A DNA stretch of 64,000 bases from Phaeobacter cretensis (GCF_047372505.1 NZ_JBKBEU010000001.1:2728001-2792000); one strand, 5' to 3'; shown: positions 25,699 through 34,673, counted from the first letter of the stretch. Numbers and translations are program-made. Notes: a model not told the origin generated them from the sequence alone.

Positions 25699-26352
25699 CT
25701 ACAGGATTTTGATGTTCGCTGCTTTGATGTCAGCAAGAAAGGCATCCAGACCTTTGTCGGTCAGCGGATGGTTGATCATGCCTTTGATCACAGCAGGTGG
25801 TGCGGTGATCACGTCGGCCCCGATACGCGCGCTTTCCAGCACGTGGTTGGCGCTGCGGATCGACGCCGCGAGGATTTCAGTCTCAAAGCCGTAGTTGTCA
25901 TAGATGGTGCGGATGTCGGCGATCAGGTCCATACCATCCAGATTGATATCATCCAGACGGCCGATGAAGGGCGAAATGAACGTGGCACCGGCCTTTGCCG
26001 CCAGCAAAGCCTGATTGGCTGAGAAGCACAGGGTCACATTCACCATGTGGCCATCGTCATTCAGGGTTTTGCAGGCTTTCAGACCATCCCATGTCAGTGG
26101 AACTTTCACGGCGATGTTTTCAGCGATCTCTACCAGCTTGCGGCCTTCGGCGATCATTGTTTCCGCATCGGTTGCGGTCACTTCGGCCGAAACCGGACCG
26201 TCGACCAGATCACAGATTTCCTTGGTCACTTCGATGATGTCGCGGCCCGACTTCTTGATCAGTGACGGGTTAGTGGTCACGCCATCGACCATGCCAAGGG
26301 CATTCAGCTCGGCAATGGCGTCGATTTCGGCGGTGTCTACGAAGAATTTCAT
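25699..26352 (-). CDS. fsa: Transaldolase / fructose-6-phosphate aldolase family
   Basis: Small class I aldolase of the TalC/FSA family, 217 residues, in the pentose phosphate region of metabolism. The Schiff-base lysine is K83 in NIAVKVPLTWDGL. The N-terminus MKFFVDTAEI and the segment DGVTTNPSLIKKSG are signature features, as is FISPFIGRLDD. True transaldolase and fructose-6-phosphate aldolase activities cannot be separated by eye. It is divergent from priA, and fsa-priA neighbours are typical of alphaproteobacteria. Confidence 0.92.
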   Translation of the reverse strand: MKFFVDTAEIDAIAELNALGMVDGVTTNPSLIKKSGRDIIEVTKEICDLVDGPVSAEVTATDAETMIAEGRKLVEIAENIAVKVPLTWDGLKACKTLNDDGHMVNVTLCFSANQALLAAKAGATFISPFIGRLDDINLDGMDLIADIRTIYDNYGFETEILAASIRSANHVLESARIGADVITAPPAVIKGMINHPLTDKGLDAFLADIKAANIKIL

Positions 26353-26498
26353 CGGCTAGGGTCCTCTGGATGGGTTGGCCTTGATTACGCTAGCCTTTAC
26401 CTGATGGGGCGGGCATTAAAAACCCCCCGTGGCCCAGGCGTCTGATGCCGGGGGCTGCATCGGGGGAACAGCCTCGGCGTAAAGGAAGGGCAGGCAAC

Positions 26499-28694
26499 GT
26501 GCAGGAGCAGGCATTTTTTCACGAAGGCGAACGGGTTGGCGTGCTGACAACGCAGCCATTGGGCCGTGTGCTCGACTACCGTGCCCCCGAAGGCGGATGT
26601 CATCTGGGCGCCTACGTTGAGGTGCCACTAGGCCCGCGCCGAGTACTGGGCGTGATCTGGGGGTCCGGGGCCGGCGATTTCGATTCGGCTAAACTGCGCC
26701 CAGTAAACCGTGTGTTGGACGTCGCACCCATGCGCGATGAGATGCGCCAGTTTCTGAGTAAATCTGCCGACTATACCCTGACCCCGCTGCCTGCGATGCT
26801 ACGCTTGGCCACCCGTGTGTCGGGCCTTTCCGATCCGGTCTCAATGCGCAAGGTGCTGCGCGCCGGTGATGCAATGCCGGATCGCATGACCGACGCGCGC
26901 CAGCGGGTGCTCTCAGTGGTGGATGAATACGGTGGGTTGGCCTTCACGTCCAAAGAACTTGCAGATCTCGCCGGTGTCACCACGTCGGTGATCAAGGGGT
27001 TGATCAAACAGGGTGCCCTGCGCGAGGAGGAAGCCCCACGTGATCTGCCATACCCAAAGCTGGATCCCAACCTTCCAAGTAAAACTCTGACCGAAGATCA
27101 GGCCGCGGCGGCACAGGCATTGGGAGATGCCGTTGCGGGTGGCAGCTATGGTACCACGCTGCTGAAAGGCGTTACCGGCTCCGGCAAAACCGAGGTCTAT
27201 TTGGAGGCCGTTGCCGCAGCTTTGCGCGCGGGTCGGCAGGCCTTGGTCTTATTGCCGGAAATTGCGCTGACAGCTGAATTCCTGAAACGGGTCGAAGCGC
27301 GCTTTGGTGCGACGCCGGCAGAATGGCACTCGGGCGCGACAATGACCGAGCGCCGCCGTGTTTGGCGCATGGTGGGGCAAGGCAAGGCGCAGTTGGTAAT
27401 CGGTGCGCGATCTGCGCTGTTTCTACCCTATCAGAACCTCGGCCTGATCATCGTGGATGAGGAACATGACACCTCTTACAAGCAAGACGAGGGCGTCTGT
27501 TATAATGCCCGCGACATGGCGGTGCTGCGCGCCGCGACGTGTTCCGCGCAGGTGGTTCTCGCGTCGGCAACGCCGTCGCTGGAAACTTGGGCTAATGCTG
27601 AGGCTGGAAAGTATAAGCGGCTGGATTTGAAATCCCGCTATGGGGCCTCGGTGCTGCCGGATATGAAAGCGATTGATATGCGCGCCGAACAGCTCGCGCC
27701 ATCGACCTGGATTTCGCCAACACTAAAGCGCGCCATAACCGCGCGAATGGAACGTGGTGAGCAATCGCTGTTGTTTCTCAATCGCCGTGGCTTTGCCCCG
27801 GTTACCATCTGCCGTGCCTGCGGTGGCCATGTGGCCTGCGATCACTGCGATTCCCGGATGGTAGAGCACCGTTTTATGAAACGGCTCATGTGCCATCAAT
27901 GTGGTGCGACCAAGCCGGTGCCTGAGGCCTGTCCTACCTGTGGTGTTGAGGGCAAGATGGCCCCGGTCGGTCCCGGCATCGAGCGGCTGGGAGAGGAGAC
28001 CGCCGCACTTTTCCCAGAGGCTCGCATTGCTGTGCTATCGTCTGATCTCTTCGGTTCAGCCCGCGCACTGAAAGCCCGGATCGAGGAGATTGCGGCAGGC
28101 GAGGCTGACATTATCCTCGGGACCCAATTGGTGGCCAAGGGGCACAACTTTCCGCTTCTGACACTGGTCGGCGTGATCGATGCCGATCTCGGTCTGCAAG
28201 GTTCTGACCTGCGCGCCGCGGAGCGTACGTTTCAGCTGATGCGTCAGGTTGCCGGCCGGGCCGGGCGTGCCGATAAGCCGGGCGAGGCATTGATGCAGAC
28301 CTTTCAGCCTGAACATCCGGTCATTCGCGCTATCCTGTCAGGTGATGAGGAAGCTTTCTGGCGGGCCGAAGCCGCCGAACGCCAGGCTGCAGGCGTACCG
28401 CCCTATGGCCGAATGGCGGGGATTGTGCTGTCCGGGCCTGACCTCCCGGCTGTGATGGATCTCGGCATGGCGTTGTCACGCAACGATATGCCCCTGCGCG
28501 CAATCGGAGCGCAGGTCTTTGGCCCGGCCCCGGCCCCGATTGCGCGCATACGTGGCAGGCATCGTGTGCGTCTACTGGTGAAGGCCGCCAAAGGCACAGC
28601 CCTGCAAGACGCCATCTCACGTTGGATAAAACCTGCACGGCTCAAGGGCGATCTACGGCTCTCCGTTGACATCGATCCGCAGAATTTTTTCTAA
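26499..28694 (+). CDS. priA: Primosomal protein N' (replication restart helicase PriA)
   Basis: 3'-5' helicase that reloads the replisome at stalled forks, 731 residues. Walker A is in LLKGVTGSGKTEVYLEA (about residue 225), the DEAH-type box is IIVDEEHDTSYKQDE, and the zinc-binding insertion is CRACGGHVACDHC with CHQCG and CPTCG. The start is the GTG giving VQEQAFFHEGERVGVL because AAAGGAAGG stands nine bases before it. An ATG 18 codons upstream gives a basic extension not expected in PriA. Confidence 0.94.
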   Translation: MQEQAFFHEGERVGVLTTQPLGRVLDYRAPEGGCHLGAYVEVPLGPRRVLGVIWGSGAGDFDSAKLRPVNRVLDVAPMRDEMRQFLSKSADYTLTPLPAMLRLATRVSGLSDPVSMRKVLRAGDAMPDRMTDARQRVLSVVDEYGGLAFTSKELADLAGVTTSVIKGLIKQGALREEEAPRDLPYPKLDPNLPSKTLTEDQAAAAQALGDAVAGGSYGTTLLKGVTGSGKTEVYLEAVAAALRAGRQALVLLPEIALTAEFLKRVEARFGATPAEWHSGATMTERRRVWRMVGQGKAQLVIGARSALFLPYQNLGLIIVDEEHDTSYKQDEGVCYNARDMAVLRAATCSAQVVLASATPSLETWANAEAGKYKRLDLKSRYGASVLPDMKAIDMRAEQLAPSTWISPTLKRAITARMERGEQSLLFLNRRGFAPVTICRACGGHVACDHCDSRMVEHRFMKRLMCHQCGATKPVPEACPTCGVEGKMAPVGPGIERLGEETAALFPEARIAVLSSDLFGSARALKARIEEIAAGEADIILGTQLVAKGHNFPLLTLVGVIDADLGLQGSDLRAAERTFQLMRQVAGRAGRADKPGEALMQTFQPEHPVIRAILSGDEEAFWRAEAAERQAAGVPPYGRMAGIVLSGPDLPAVMDLGMALSRNDMPLRAIGAQVFGPAPAPIARIRGRHRVRLLVKAAKGTALQDAISRWIKPARLKGDLRLSVDIDPQNFF

Positions 28695-28711
28695 ACCCGG
28701 TCAGGAAGGAA

Positions 28712-28740
28712 GCGCGACCTCCTTGCATCGGAGGTCGCGC
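28712..28740 (+). terminator. Hairpin after priA
   Basis: Perfect 11-base-pair stem GCGCGACCTCC/GGAGGTCGCGC with a seven-base loop, 17 bases after the priA stop and with no T tract following. Its left arm contains CCTCC, complementary to a ribosome-binding site. Confidence 0.5.
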
Positions 28741-28897
28741 AAGCGCGGCCACACCCAGCCCCAACCCCATACGACCGCCTTCTATTCTTCGAAAAACGAA
28801 ATAAGCTCTCGGGCACGGTCCGTGCGCTGGTGCAGATCAGTTGTGCAATGTGCTTTTCCGCTCGCCTGATCGTGCTGAGAGGCGTAGATGCACATCT

Positions 28898-30133
28898 ATG
28901 TTCAAACCTGTCCCCATTGAAGCTGCTGCTTCGTTGCCGCTGTGGCGCCGCCCCACGACCTTGCTGTTCGTGATGGCGCTGACGATGCCGATCGCTTTCA
29001 ACACCTGGAGCGCGCTGCTCAACAATTTTGTGATTGAGGCGGCGCATTTCGATGGTGCTGACATCGGCTTGCTGCACACAGTGCGGGAGATCCCAGGCTT
29101 TCTTGCTGTCGGAGTGATCGCGGTGATCATGTTCATGCGCGAACAGATTCTGGGGATGGTGTCGTTGATGATGCTGGGGGTGGCGACAGCGGTTACAGCT
29201 TGGTTCCCCAGCCTTGGTGGGTTGCTGACCATCACACTGCTGAGCTCTATCGGCTTTCACTACTACGAGACGGTCAACCAGTCGCTGCAACTGCAATGGT
29301 TGCCGAAACTGCGCGCGCCGCAGATCTTAGGTTGGTTGGTGGCGGCTGGCTCTGCCGCCACGCTGGTAGTCTACAGTCTGATCGCGCTGCTGTGGGAGCC
29401 TTTGGGGCTTACCTATAATGTCGTCTTCATGATGGCCGGCGGTGCCACCACATTGATGGCTTTGTTTTGCTTGCTGGCCTACCCACAGTTCGACGCACCG
29501 CACCCACAGATCAAACGCCTGATCCTGCGCCGTCGTTACTGGCTTTATTATGCGCTTCAGTTCATGGCGGGCGCGCGGCGGCAGATTTTTGTGGTCTTTG
29601 CGGGCTTTATGATGGTCGAGAAATTCGGCTTTGCGGTGCATGAGCTGACCAGCCTTTATCTGATCAATCTGGTGATCAATATGATCGCTGCACCATTGTT
29701 GGGGCGTGCTGTGGCTCGGTTTGGCGAGCGCCGTACACTGATCTTTGAATACACCGGGCTTGCACTGGTCTTTGCCGCTTATGGTGGGCTTTATTGGTTC
29801 AGCTGGGGCGTTGTGCTCGCGGGCGCGCTTTATGTCATTGACCACATTTTGTTTGGCTTGGCGCTGGCCCTGAAAACCTATTTTCAGAAGATCGCGGATC
29901 CTGCAGATATCGCGCCGACCGCGGCTGTGGCGTTTACCATCAACCACATCGCTGCCGTGGTACTACCTGTCACGCTGGGTCTGCTCTGGGTGGTCTCTCC
30001 GGGGGCAGTCTTCGCGCTGGCGGCTTGTATGGCACTGATCTCACTGACGCTGTCACTGTTGATCCCACGCCACCCGGAACCCGGCAATGAGACGATATTC
30101 GCCAAATGGCAAAGCGCCGCCCCGGCAGAGTAA
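28898..30133 (+). CDS. MFS transporter
   Basis: Major facilitator superfamily membrane protein, 411 residues with about 12 predicted helices. The first helix begins near residue 20 (TTLLFVMALTMPIAFN), and a cytoplasmic loop near residues 205-220 (HPQIKRLILRRRYWL) separates the two halves. No substrate signature was recognised. The ATG giving MFKPVPIEAAA is selected, though its ribosome site is poor; the frame is open 19 codons further. It is a single gene between priA and prmA. Confidence 0.82.
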   Translation: MFKPVPIEAAASLPLWRRPTTLLFVMALTMPIAFNTWSALLNNFVIEAAHFDGADIGLLHTVREIPGFLAVGVIAVIMFMREQILGMVSLMMLGVATAVTAWFPSLGGLLTITLLSSIGFHYYETVNQSLQLQWLPKLRAPQILGWLVAAGSAATLVVYSLIALLWEPLGLTYNVVFMMAGGATTLMALFCLLAYPQFDAPHPQIKRLILRRRYWLYYALQFMAGARRQIFVVFAGFMMVEKFGFAVHELTSLYLINLVINMIAAPLLGRAVARFGERRTLIFEYTGLALVFAAYGGLYWFSWGVVLAGALYVIDHILFGLALALKTYFQKIADPADIAPTAAVAFTINHIAAVVLPVTLGLLWVVSPGAVFALAACMALISLTLSLLIPRHPEPGNETIFAKWQSAAPAE

Positions 30134-30149
30134 GGCGCAATCGCCAGCT

Positions 30150-30177
30150 GCAGTGACACTCGGAGCCGTGGCACTGC
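30150..30177 (+). terminator. Hairpin between MFS gene and prmA
   Basis: Stem GCAGTG-A-CAC paired with GTG-G-CACTGC (nine pairs, one mismatch) around an eight-base loop, just after the MFS stop. No T tract follows; a weak terminator candidate. Confidence 0.35.
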
Positions 30178-30235
30178 ACTTGACCTGCGGACCGGACGGG
30201 CCTAGGCGCTGTGCAACCATTGCCCGGAGACCGTC

Positions 30236-31108
30236 ATGCCCACATTCACAGCCCTTACGACACTTGCAGGAAAAGCCCCAGCCGAAGCGCTTGGCGCGGC
30301 GATGGAGCGTCTGATCCCGGAACCCACAGGTCTGGGCGTGTTTGAAGTCGAAGACGGTTCCGGCCTGTGGGAAGTCGGTGGCTATTTCACTGAAACCCCG
30401 GATGAGGCGGGGCTGGCACTGCTGGCCACCATGTTTGCAGCCCAGCCCTTTGTGATCTCCGAACTGCCGGAAACCGACTGGGTCGCCCATGTGCGCCGCG
30501 AGCTTGCCCCGGTCGAAGCCGGTCGCTTCTTTGTCTATGGCAGCCATGACGCGGACAAGGTGCCGGGTGATCGGATTCCACTTCTAATTGAAGCGGCGAT
30601 GGCTTTCGGGACCGGTCATCACGGCACTACCCTGGGCTGTCTGAAAGCGCTCGATAAGCTGATCGACGATGGTTTTGTTGGCAGCAAGGTTGCGGATATT
30701 GGTTGTGGGACTGCGGTGCTGGCAATGGCCGCAGCGCGTGTCTGGGATGGGCAGATCCTCGCCAGTGACATCGATCAGGTTGCCGTTGATGTGGCCGAAG
30801 CCAATTTGAAAGCCAATGATATGGAAGGCCGGGTTCGCTGTCTCGAAGCCGCTGGCTTTGATGCGCCCGCTCTTACCGAAGCAGCCCCCTTCGATCTGAT
30901 CTTTGCGAATATCCTAAAAGGCCCTCTGGTTGCATTGGCCCCTGACATCGCAGCTCATCTGCGCAGTGATGGCTATGCGATTCTCTCTGGTTTGCTGAAC
31001 GAGCAGGCGGATGAAGTGGAGGCTGTTTATGCACGAAATGGCATCAATCTTCAGCAACGCAATGAGATTGGTGACTGGACGACGCTGCTTTTGCAGAAAA
31101 ACGGCTGA
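30236..31108 (+). CDS. prmA: Ribosomal protein L11 methyltransferase
   Basis: SAM-dependent enzyme that trimethylates ribosomal protein L11, 290 residues. Motif I is VADIGCGTAVLAMAAA (about residues 155-170), with AFGTGHHGTT just before it and the post-motif FANILKGPL (about 222-230), all hallmarks of PrmA. An N-terminal substrate-recognition domain of about 120 residues precedes the catalytic fold. GGAGACC lies ahead of the ATG. Confidence 0.93.
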   Translation: MPTFTALTTLAGKAPAEALGAAMERLIPEPTGLGVFEVEDGSGLWEVGGYFTETPDEAGLALLATMFAAQPFVISELPETDWVAHVRRELAPVEAGRFFVYGSHDADKVPGDRIPLLIEAAMAFGTGHHGTTLGCLKALDKLIDDGFVGSKVADIGCGTAVLAMAAARVWDGQILASDIDQVAVDVAEANLKANDMEGRVRCLEAAGFDAPALTEAAPFDLIFANILKGPLVALAPDIAAHLRSDGYAILSGLLNEQADEVEAVYARNGINLQQRNEIGDWTTLLLQKNG

Positions 31109-31213
31109 TTCATTCAAGTTTGTTGAGCATTTTAACGACCCGCCTCAATATGGTCCCAATGCCTACCTAAACATTAATTTGTGGATGGTGGGAGCCATTG
31201 CAGGGTGTTGGTT

Positions 31214-31558
31214 ATGGGTGAACATAGTAATAATTTCTACGCTCGGCTTGACCGATTGGAGCGCAAGCACGGGGCCATGTCGCAGGGCTACACCGCTAAG
31301 GTGGGGCCGGATGGCTTGATTGTGGTTGCGCCGCGGCGTGTACAGTCGCGGATTTCCGGCCGGTCAGTGATCTTGTTTGTCGCGGCGTTTTTGCTGTTCA
31401 AGGGCTTTTTGATGGCAGCGCTGGGACTTGGCAGCTACGACTATCGTGTCGACCAGCTGCGGGCAGGAACGGGACTGGAGAAAGCTGGTGCATTTGTCAT
31501 GCAGCGGGATCCGGTGTCGCAGTTTCTCGCCGAAAAGATCGGGCCTGTGCTGCGGTAG
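31214..31558 (+). CDS. Small single-span membrane protein
   Basis: 114-residue protein of unknown function. Residues 1-25 are hydrophilic and can form a helix (FYARLDRLERKHG), a basic patch RRVQSRISGR precedes one membrane helix at about residues 51-72, and a short C-terminal domain follows, probably periplasmic. The ATG is favoured over an upstream in-frame one because it follows a GGTG-type site and is preceded by noncoding-like codons. It is followed 120 bases later by a bidirectional terminator. Confidence 0.6.
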   Translation: MGEHSNNFYARLDRLERKHGAMSQGYTAKVGPDGLIVVAPRRVQSRISGRSVILFVAAFLLFKGFLMAALGLGSYDYRVDQLRAGTGLEKAGAFVMQRDPVSQFLAEKIGPVLR

Positions 31559-31680
31559 AGGGGCAGGCTAGCGGGCTACATGTCGGGCGCTGGGGGGCAT
31601 TCGGCATATCTTGGTCACGCGGTCATGTCCGACGCAGCAGGGTTTCGCCTTGGCGAAAACGTGCAAACCAGACCTCATAG

Positions 31681-31714
31681 AAAACGCCGCTCTCCGAAAG
31701 GAGGCGGCGTTTTT
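31681..31714. terminator. Bidirectional terminator
   Basis: AACGCCGC-T-CTCC pairs with GGAG-GCGGCGTT around GAAA and is followed by TTTTT on the plus strand and by a T run on the minus strand. It serves the small membrane gene and the convergent DUF1127 gene. Confidence 0.85.
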
Positions 31715-31768
31715 CATATTCAATGCGGGCGGCAGACCCGCATATGTTCAAGGCAGGCGCGCCATGTT

Positions 31769-31987
31769 TCAGAAGACCGGTTTGCCCTCGGCAACAGCGT
31801 CGATGTTGCCACGGCACAGGCCGATATCAGCCAGTTCGCGATCGCTCAGTTGGCCCAGGGTCTCACGGGTTGAACGGGCGTCGTTCCAGTCGACGATAGC
31901 CGCCAGTTGGTTGGCGATCATGGTGGTCAAGCGGCCAAACAGGCTGCTGGTTCCATAGGTGGTGCGGGTGGTGTCAAAAGCAGCCAT
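31769..31987 (-). CDS. DUF1127 domain protein
   Basis: 72-residue small basic-ended protein with the C-terminal DUF1127 helix pair (residues 30-68, RETLGQLSDRELADIGLCRGNID). DUF1127 proteins in related bacteria include an RNA-binding regulator and stress-linked small proteins; this one's role is not known. GAAAGGACGAGG precedes the ATG, a strong ribosome site. It is divergent from ruvC across a 362-base gap that carries a 22-base-spaced direct repeat. Confidence 0.85.
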   Translation of the reverse strand: MAAFDTTRTTYGTSSLFGRLTTMIANQLAAIVDWNDARSTRETLGQLSDRELADIGLCRGNIDAVAEGKPVF

Positions 31988-32077
31988 GTCCTCGTCCTTT
32001 CGGAGATTGAATTAAAGATGTCCGCGATGCGGCGATGAATGGCACATAGTGATGAGAAAAGTCGCTGACAATCGCTG

Positions 32078-32109
32078 AAATTGCATGTGTCATATGCGCA
32101 AATTGCATG
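32078..32109. repeat. Direct repeat AAATTGCATG, two copies 22 bases apart
   Basis: Identical decamers at 32078-32087 and 32100-32109, offset by two helical turns, about 90-120 bases upstream of the DUF1127 start. The layout suggests a cooperative binding site for an unknown regulator. Confidence 0.4.
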
Positions 32110-32285
32110 ACTGATTTCCTATGAAAACAAGGGGATTACACGCATTTTAGACATCCGGGCGATAATGTCGGTTTCACCTTGGAAGAGGGTCGTATTCAGA
32201 ACAGGATTTACATGTTTTCGATCCCGACGCATGCGTCGACATCACGGCAGAGCACATATTGCGAACCGCCAAAGCAATTGGACAT

Positions 32286-32300
32286 GTTCGTGTTTTGTGC
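32286..32300 (+). promoter_or_regulatory. Candidate LexA (SOS) box upstream of ruvC
   Basis: GTTC-GTGTTTT-GTGC matches the alphaproteobacterial consensus GTTC-N7-GTTC with one mismatch, 50 bases before the ruvC start. ruv genes belong to the SOS regulon in many bacteria. Confidence 0.45.
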
Positions 32301-32349
32301 TAGTTCTGAGGAAAATCAGACCTCAAGACCGGGCAGGGATAGGGCAGAC

Positions 32350-32847
32350 ATGCGAATATTGGGCATTGATCCGGGGTTGCGAAACCTCGGTTGGGGCGTG
32401 ATCGAATCACAGGGTAGCCGTCTCAGCCATATCGCCAATGGCGTCTGTACCTCTGACGGGGATGATCTGGGCGAGCGGCTTTTGTCGCTGCACAATCAGG
32501 TCGTCGAAGTGATCGAGGCTTACCGACCTGATCAGGCTGCTATTGAACAGACCTTTGTGAATAAAGACGGCGCAGGCACGCTGAAACTCGGTCAGGCCCG
32601 GGGCGTAGCCCTGATGACACTGGCACAGGCAGGGTTGTCGGTGGGCGAATATGCACCCAACCGTGTAAAGAAAACTGTGGTAGGCGTCGGCCATGCCGCC
32701 AAGGAACAAATCTTGCATATGGTAAAACTGCAATTGCCGGGCTGCCTGCCCAAAAATGCCGATGCGGCGGATGCGCTGGCCATTGCCATCTGTCATGCGT
32801 TCTATGGGGGGACACAACAACGTCAGTTGAAGGAGAAGCGCGCGTGA
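32350..32847 (+). CDS. ruvC: Holliday junction resolvase RuvC
   Basis: Endonuclease that resolves four-way junctions, 165 residues. The catalytic acidic residues sit in GIDPGLRNLGWG (D7), AIEQTFVNKD (E), and the C-terminal DAADALAIAICH (two Asp). The start MRILGIDPG follows AGGGATAGGG. The longer frame beginning at 32179 is not RuvC-like. Its stop overlaps the ruvA GTG (GTGA). Confidence 0.96.
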   Translation: MRILGIDPGLRNLGWGVIESQGSRLSHIANGVCTSDGDDLGERLLSLHNQVVEVIEAYRPDQAAIEQTFVNKDGAGTLKLGQARGVALMTLAQAGLSVGEYAPNRVKKTVVGVGHAAKEQILHMVKLQLPGCLPKNADAADALAIAICHAFYGGTQQRQLKEKRA

Positions 32848-33533
32848 TCGGAAAACTCACCGGGCGTTTGGAGTACCGCAGCACCGATCACTTGCTGATT
32901 GATGTGCGCGGGGTTGGCTATATCGTCTATTGCTCTGACCGCACCATGGCGGCTCTTCCCGGCGCGGGAGAGGCTGTGGCGCTCTATACCGATATGGTCG
33001 TTCGCGAAGATCTGATGCAGCTCTATGGCTTTCCCTCGCTTGTTGAAAAGGAGTGGCACCGGCTTTTGACGTCAGTGCAGGGCGTCGGCGCGAAGGTATC
33101 GCTTGCCATTCTTGGCGCGCTTGGGCCGGATGGGGTCAGCCGAGCCATTGCTCTTGGTGACTGGGCCGCGGTCAAGGCCGCCAAGGGGGTTGGGCCCAAG
33201 ACGGCACAGCGGATTGTTCTGGACCTGAAAGATAAAGCGCCAGGTGTGATGGCCATGGGCGGTACCATCGCCGACGCCATGGACGGGCCGGGGCTGGATG
33301 TGGTGGAACCGATTGAGCCAGTCGACACAGCGAAGCGCCCCCGCAAAGCTCCGCCCAAGAAACCCACTGGAGCAGCTGCCGCCTCCGCCGGGGCGCTGTC
33401 GGCGCTGGGTAATCTGGGGTATGGCCCATCTGATGCGGCCGCCGCTGTCGCAGAGGCTGCTGCGACCTATCCGGATGCTGACGAGGCTGAGCTGATCCGG
33501 GCCGCCCTACGCCTGTTGGCACCGAAAGGGTGA
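32844..33533 (+). CDS. ruvA: Holliday junction ATP-dependent helicase subunit RuvA
   Basis: DNA-binding tetramer that targets RuvB to junctions, 229 residues. Domain I starts at MIGKLTGRLEYRS, domain II carries the helix-hairpin-helix pairs LLTSVQGVGAKVSLAIL and VKAAKGVGPKTAQRIVLDL, and the C-terminal RuvB-contact domain follows a Pro/Lys linker (about 150-180). It starts with GTG behind AAGGAG, overlapping the ruvC stop. Its stop codon lies inside the first copy of an 18-base tandem repeat. Confidence 0.95.
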   Translation: MIGKLTGRLEYRSTDHLLIDVRGVGYIVYCSDRTMAALPGAGEAVALYTDMVVREDLMQLYGFPSLVEKEWHRLLTSVQGVGAKVSLAILGALGPDGVSRAIALGDWAAVKAAKGVGPKTAQRIVLDLKDKAPGVMAMGGTIADAMDGPGLDVVEPIEPVDTAKRPRKAPPKKPTGAAAASAGALSALGNLGYGPSDAAAAVAEAAATYPDADEAELIRAALRLLAPKG

Positions 33534-33555
33534 TAAGCACCGAAAGGGTGATAAG
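33520..33555 (+). repeat. Perfect 18-base tandem duplication at the ruvA 3' end
   Basis: CACCGAAAGGGTGATAAG occurs twice in tandem (33520-33537 and 33538-33555). The ruvA stop is TGATAA in copy 1, so copy 2 is untranslated. Each unit carries CACC-GAAA-GGGTG, a short hairpin with a GNRA loop. Confidence 0.85.
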
Positions 33556-33641
33556 ATGACAGGCTGTTTTGCGGTTGTGCTTCGCTCACCGCTCGAAAGG
33601 TCGGGCGCAATGCCCACAACCGACATACCGAAAGTTTCTTG

Positions 33642-34673
33642 ATGATCGAAAGCGATCCCACCCTTCGCCCGACTCCGCTGCCTGAAGACAGCGCTCCCGA
33701 AAACGACCGGGCGCTGCGGCCGCAGGGGCTTGGTGAATTTATCGGACAGGCTGAGGCCCGCGCCAATCTTCGCGTCTTCATCGAAAGTGCGCGCCGCCGG
33801 GGTGAGGCGATGGATCATACGTTGTTCCACGGCCCTCCCGGATTAGGCAAGACGACGCTTGCGCAGATCGTTGCCCGCGAGCTTGGCGTGAATTTCCGCA
33901 TGACCTCCGGGCCTGTCTTGGCCAAGGCCGGTGATTTGGCGGCGATCCTGACCAATCTGGAATCCCGTGACGTGTTGTTCATTGATGAAATCCATCGGCT
34001 GAACCCGGCTGTCGAAGAGGTGCTTTACCCCGCGATGGAGGATTTCGAGCTGGACCTGGTGATCGGCGAAGGTCCCGCGGCCCGCACCGTGCGTATTGAG
34101 TTGCAACCCTTTACGCTTGTTGGGGCCACGACCCGTATGGGGTTGCTGACGACGCCGCTGCGGGATCGCTTTGGTATTCCGACCCGGCTGCAGTTCTACA
34201 CGGTGGATGAACTGTTCGAAATCGTCAGTCGCAATGCGCGCAAGCTGGGTGCCCCGGCGGATGATGATGGTGCCCGTGAGATCGCGCGGCGCGCCCGCGG
34301 CACCCCTAGGATCGCCGGGCGGCTCTTGCGCCGCGTTGTGGACTTCGCGGTTGTGGAAGGCGATGGAACCATCACCCGAGAGCTGGCCGATGGGGCATTG
34401 ACCCGGCTCGGCGTTGATCAGCTCGGACTGGATGGAGCGGACCGTCGCTATTTGCGGATGGTTGCGGAAAACTATGGCGGTGGCCCGGTCGGGATCGAGA
34501 CCATGTCAGCCGCTCTCAGCGAAAGCCGGGATGCGTTGGAGGAGGTGATTGAACCCTATCTGTTGCAACAGGGGCTAATCCAACGCACCCCGCGGGGCAG
34601 GATGCTGGCGCATAAGGCCTGGACCCATCTTGGGATGACCCCACCCCGCGGTCAGGGTGACATGCTGCTATAG
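33642..34673 (+). CDS. ruvB: Holliday junction ATP-dependent helicase subunit RuvB
   Basis: AAA+ motor of branch migration, 343 residues. Walker A is GPPGLGKTT (about 65-73), Walker B is LFIDEIHRLN, and sensor regions include VGATTRMGLLTTPLRDRFG and the arginine-rich RGTPRIAGRLLRR. The C-terminal winged helix ends in YLLQQGLIQRTPRGR. The ATG follows an in-frame TTG by one codon; the ATG is chosen. About 110 bases separate it from ruvA. Confidence 0.96.
   Translation: MIESDPTLRPTPLPEDSAPENDRALRPQGLGEFIGQAEARANLRVFIESARRRGEAMDHTLFHGPPGLGKTTLAQIVARELGVNFRMTSGPVLAKAGDLAAILTNLESRDVLFIDEIHRLNPAVEEVLYPAMEDFELDLVIGEGPAARTVRIELQPFTLVGATTRMGLLTTPLRDRFGIPTRLQFYTVDELFEIVSRNARKLGAPADDDGAREIARRARGTPRIAGRLLRRVVDFAVVEGDGTITRELADGALTRLGVDQLGLDGADRRYLRMVAENYGGGPVGIETMSAALSESRDALEEVIEPYLLQQGLIQRTPRGRMLAHKAWTHLGMTPPRGQGDMLL

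Larger units (their letters stand above)
31988..32349. other. Divergent gap between DUF1127 gene and ruvC
   Basis: 362 bases without a credible gene. It holds a paired direct repeat (32078 and 32100) near the DUF1127 side and an SOS-box-like element near the ruvC side. An in-frame ruvC extension exists here but has no conserved content. Confidence 0.6.
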
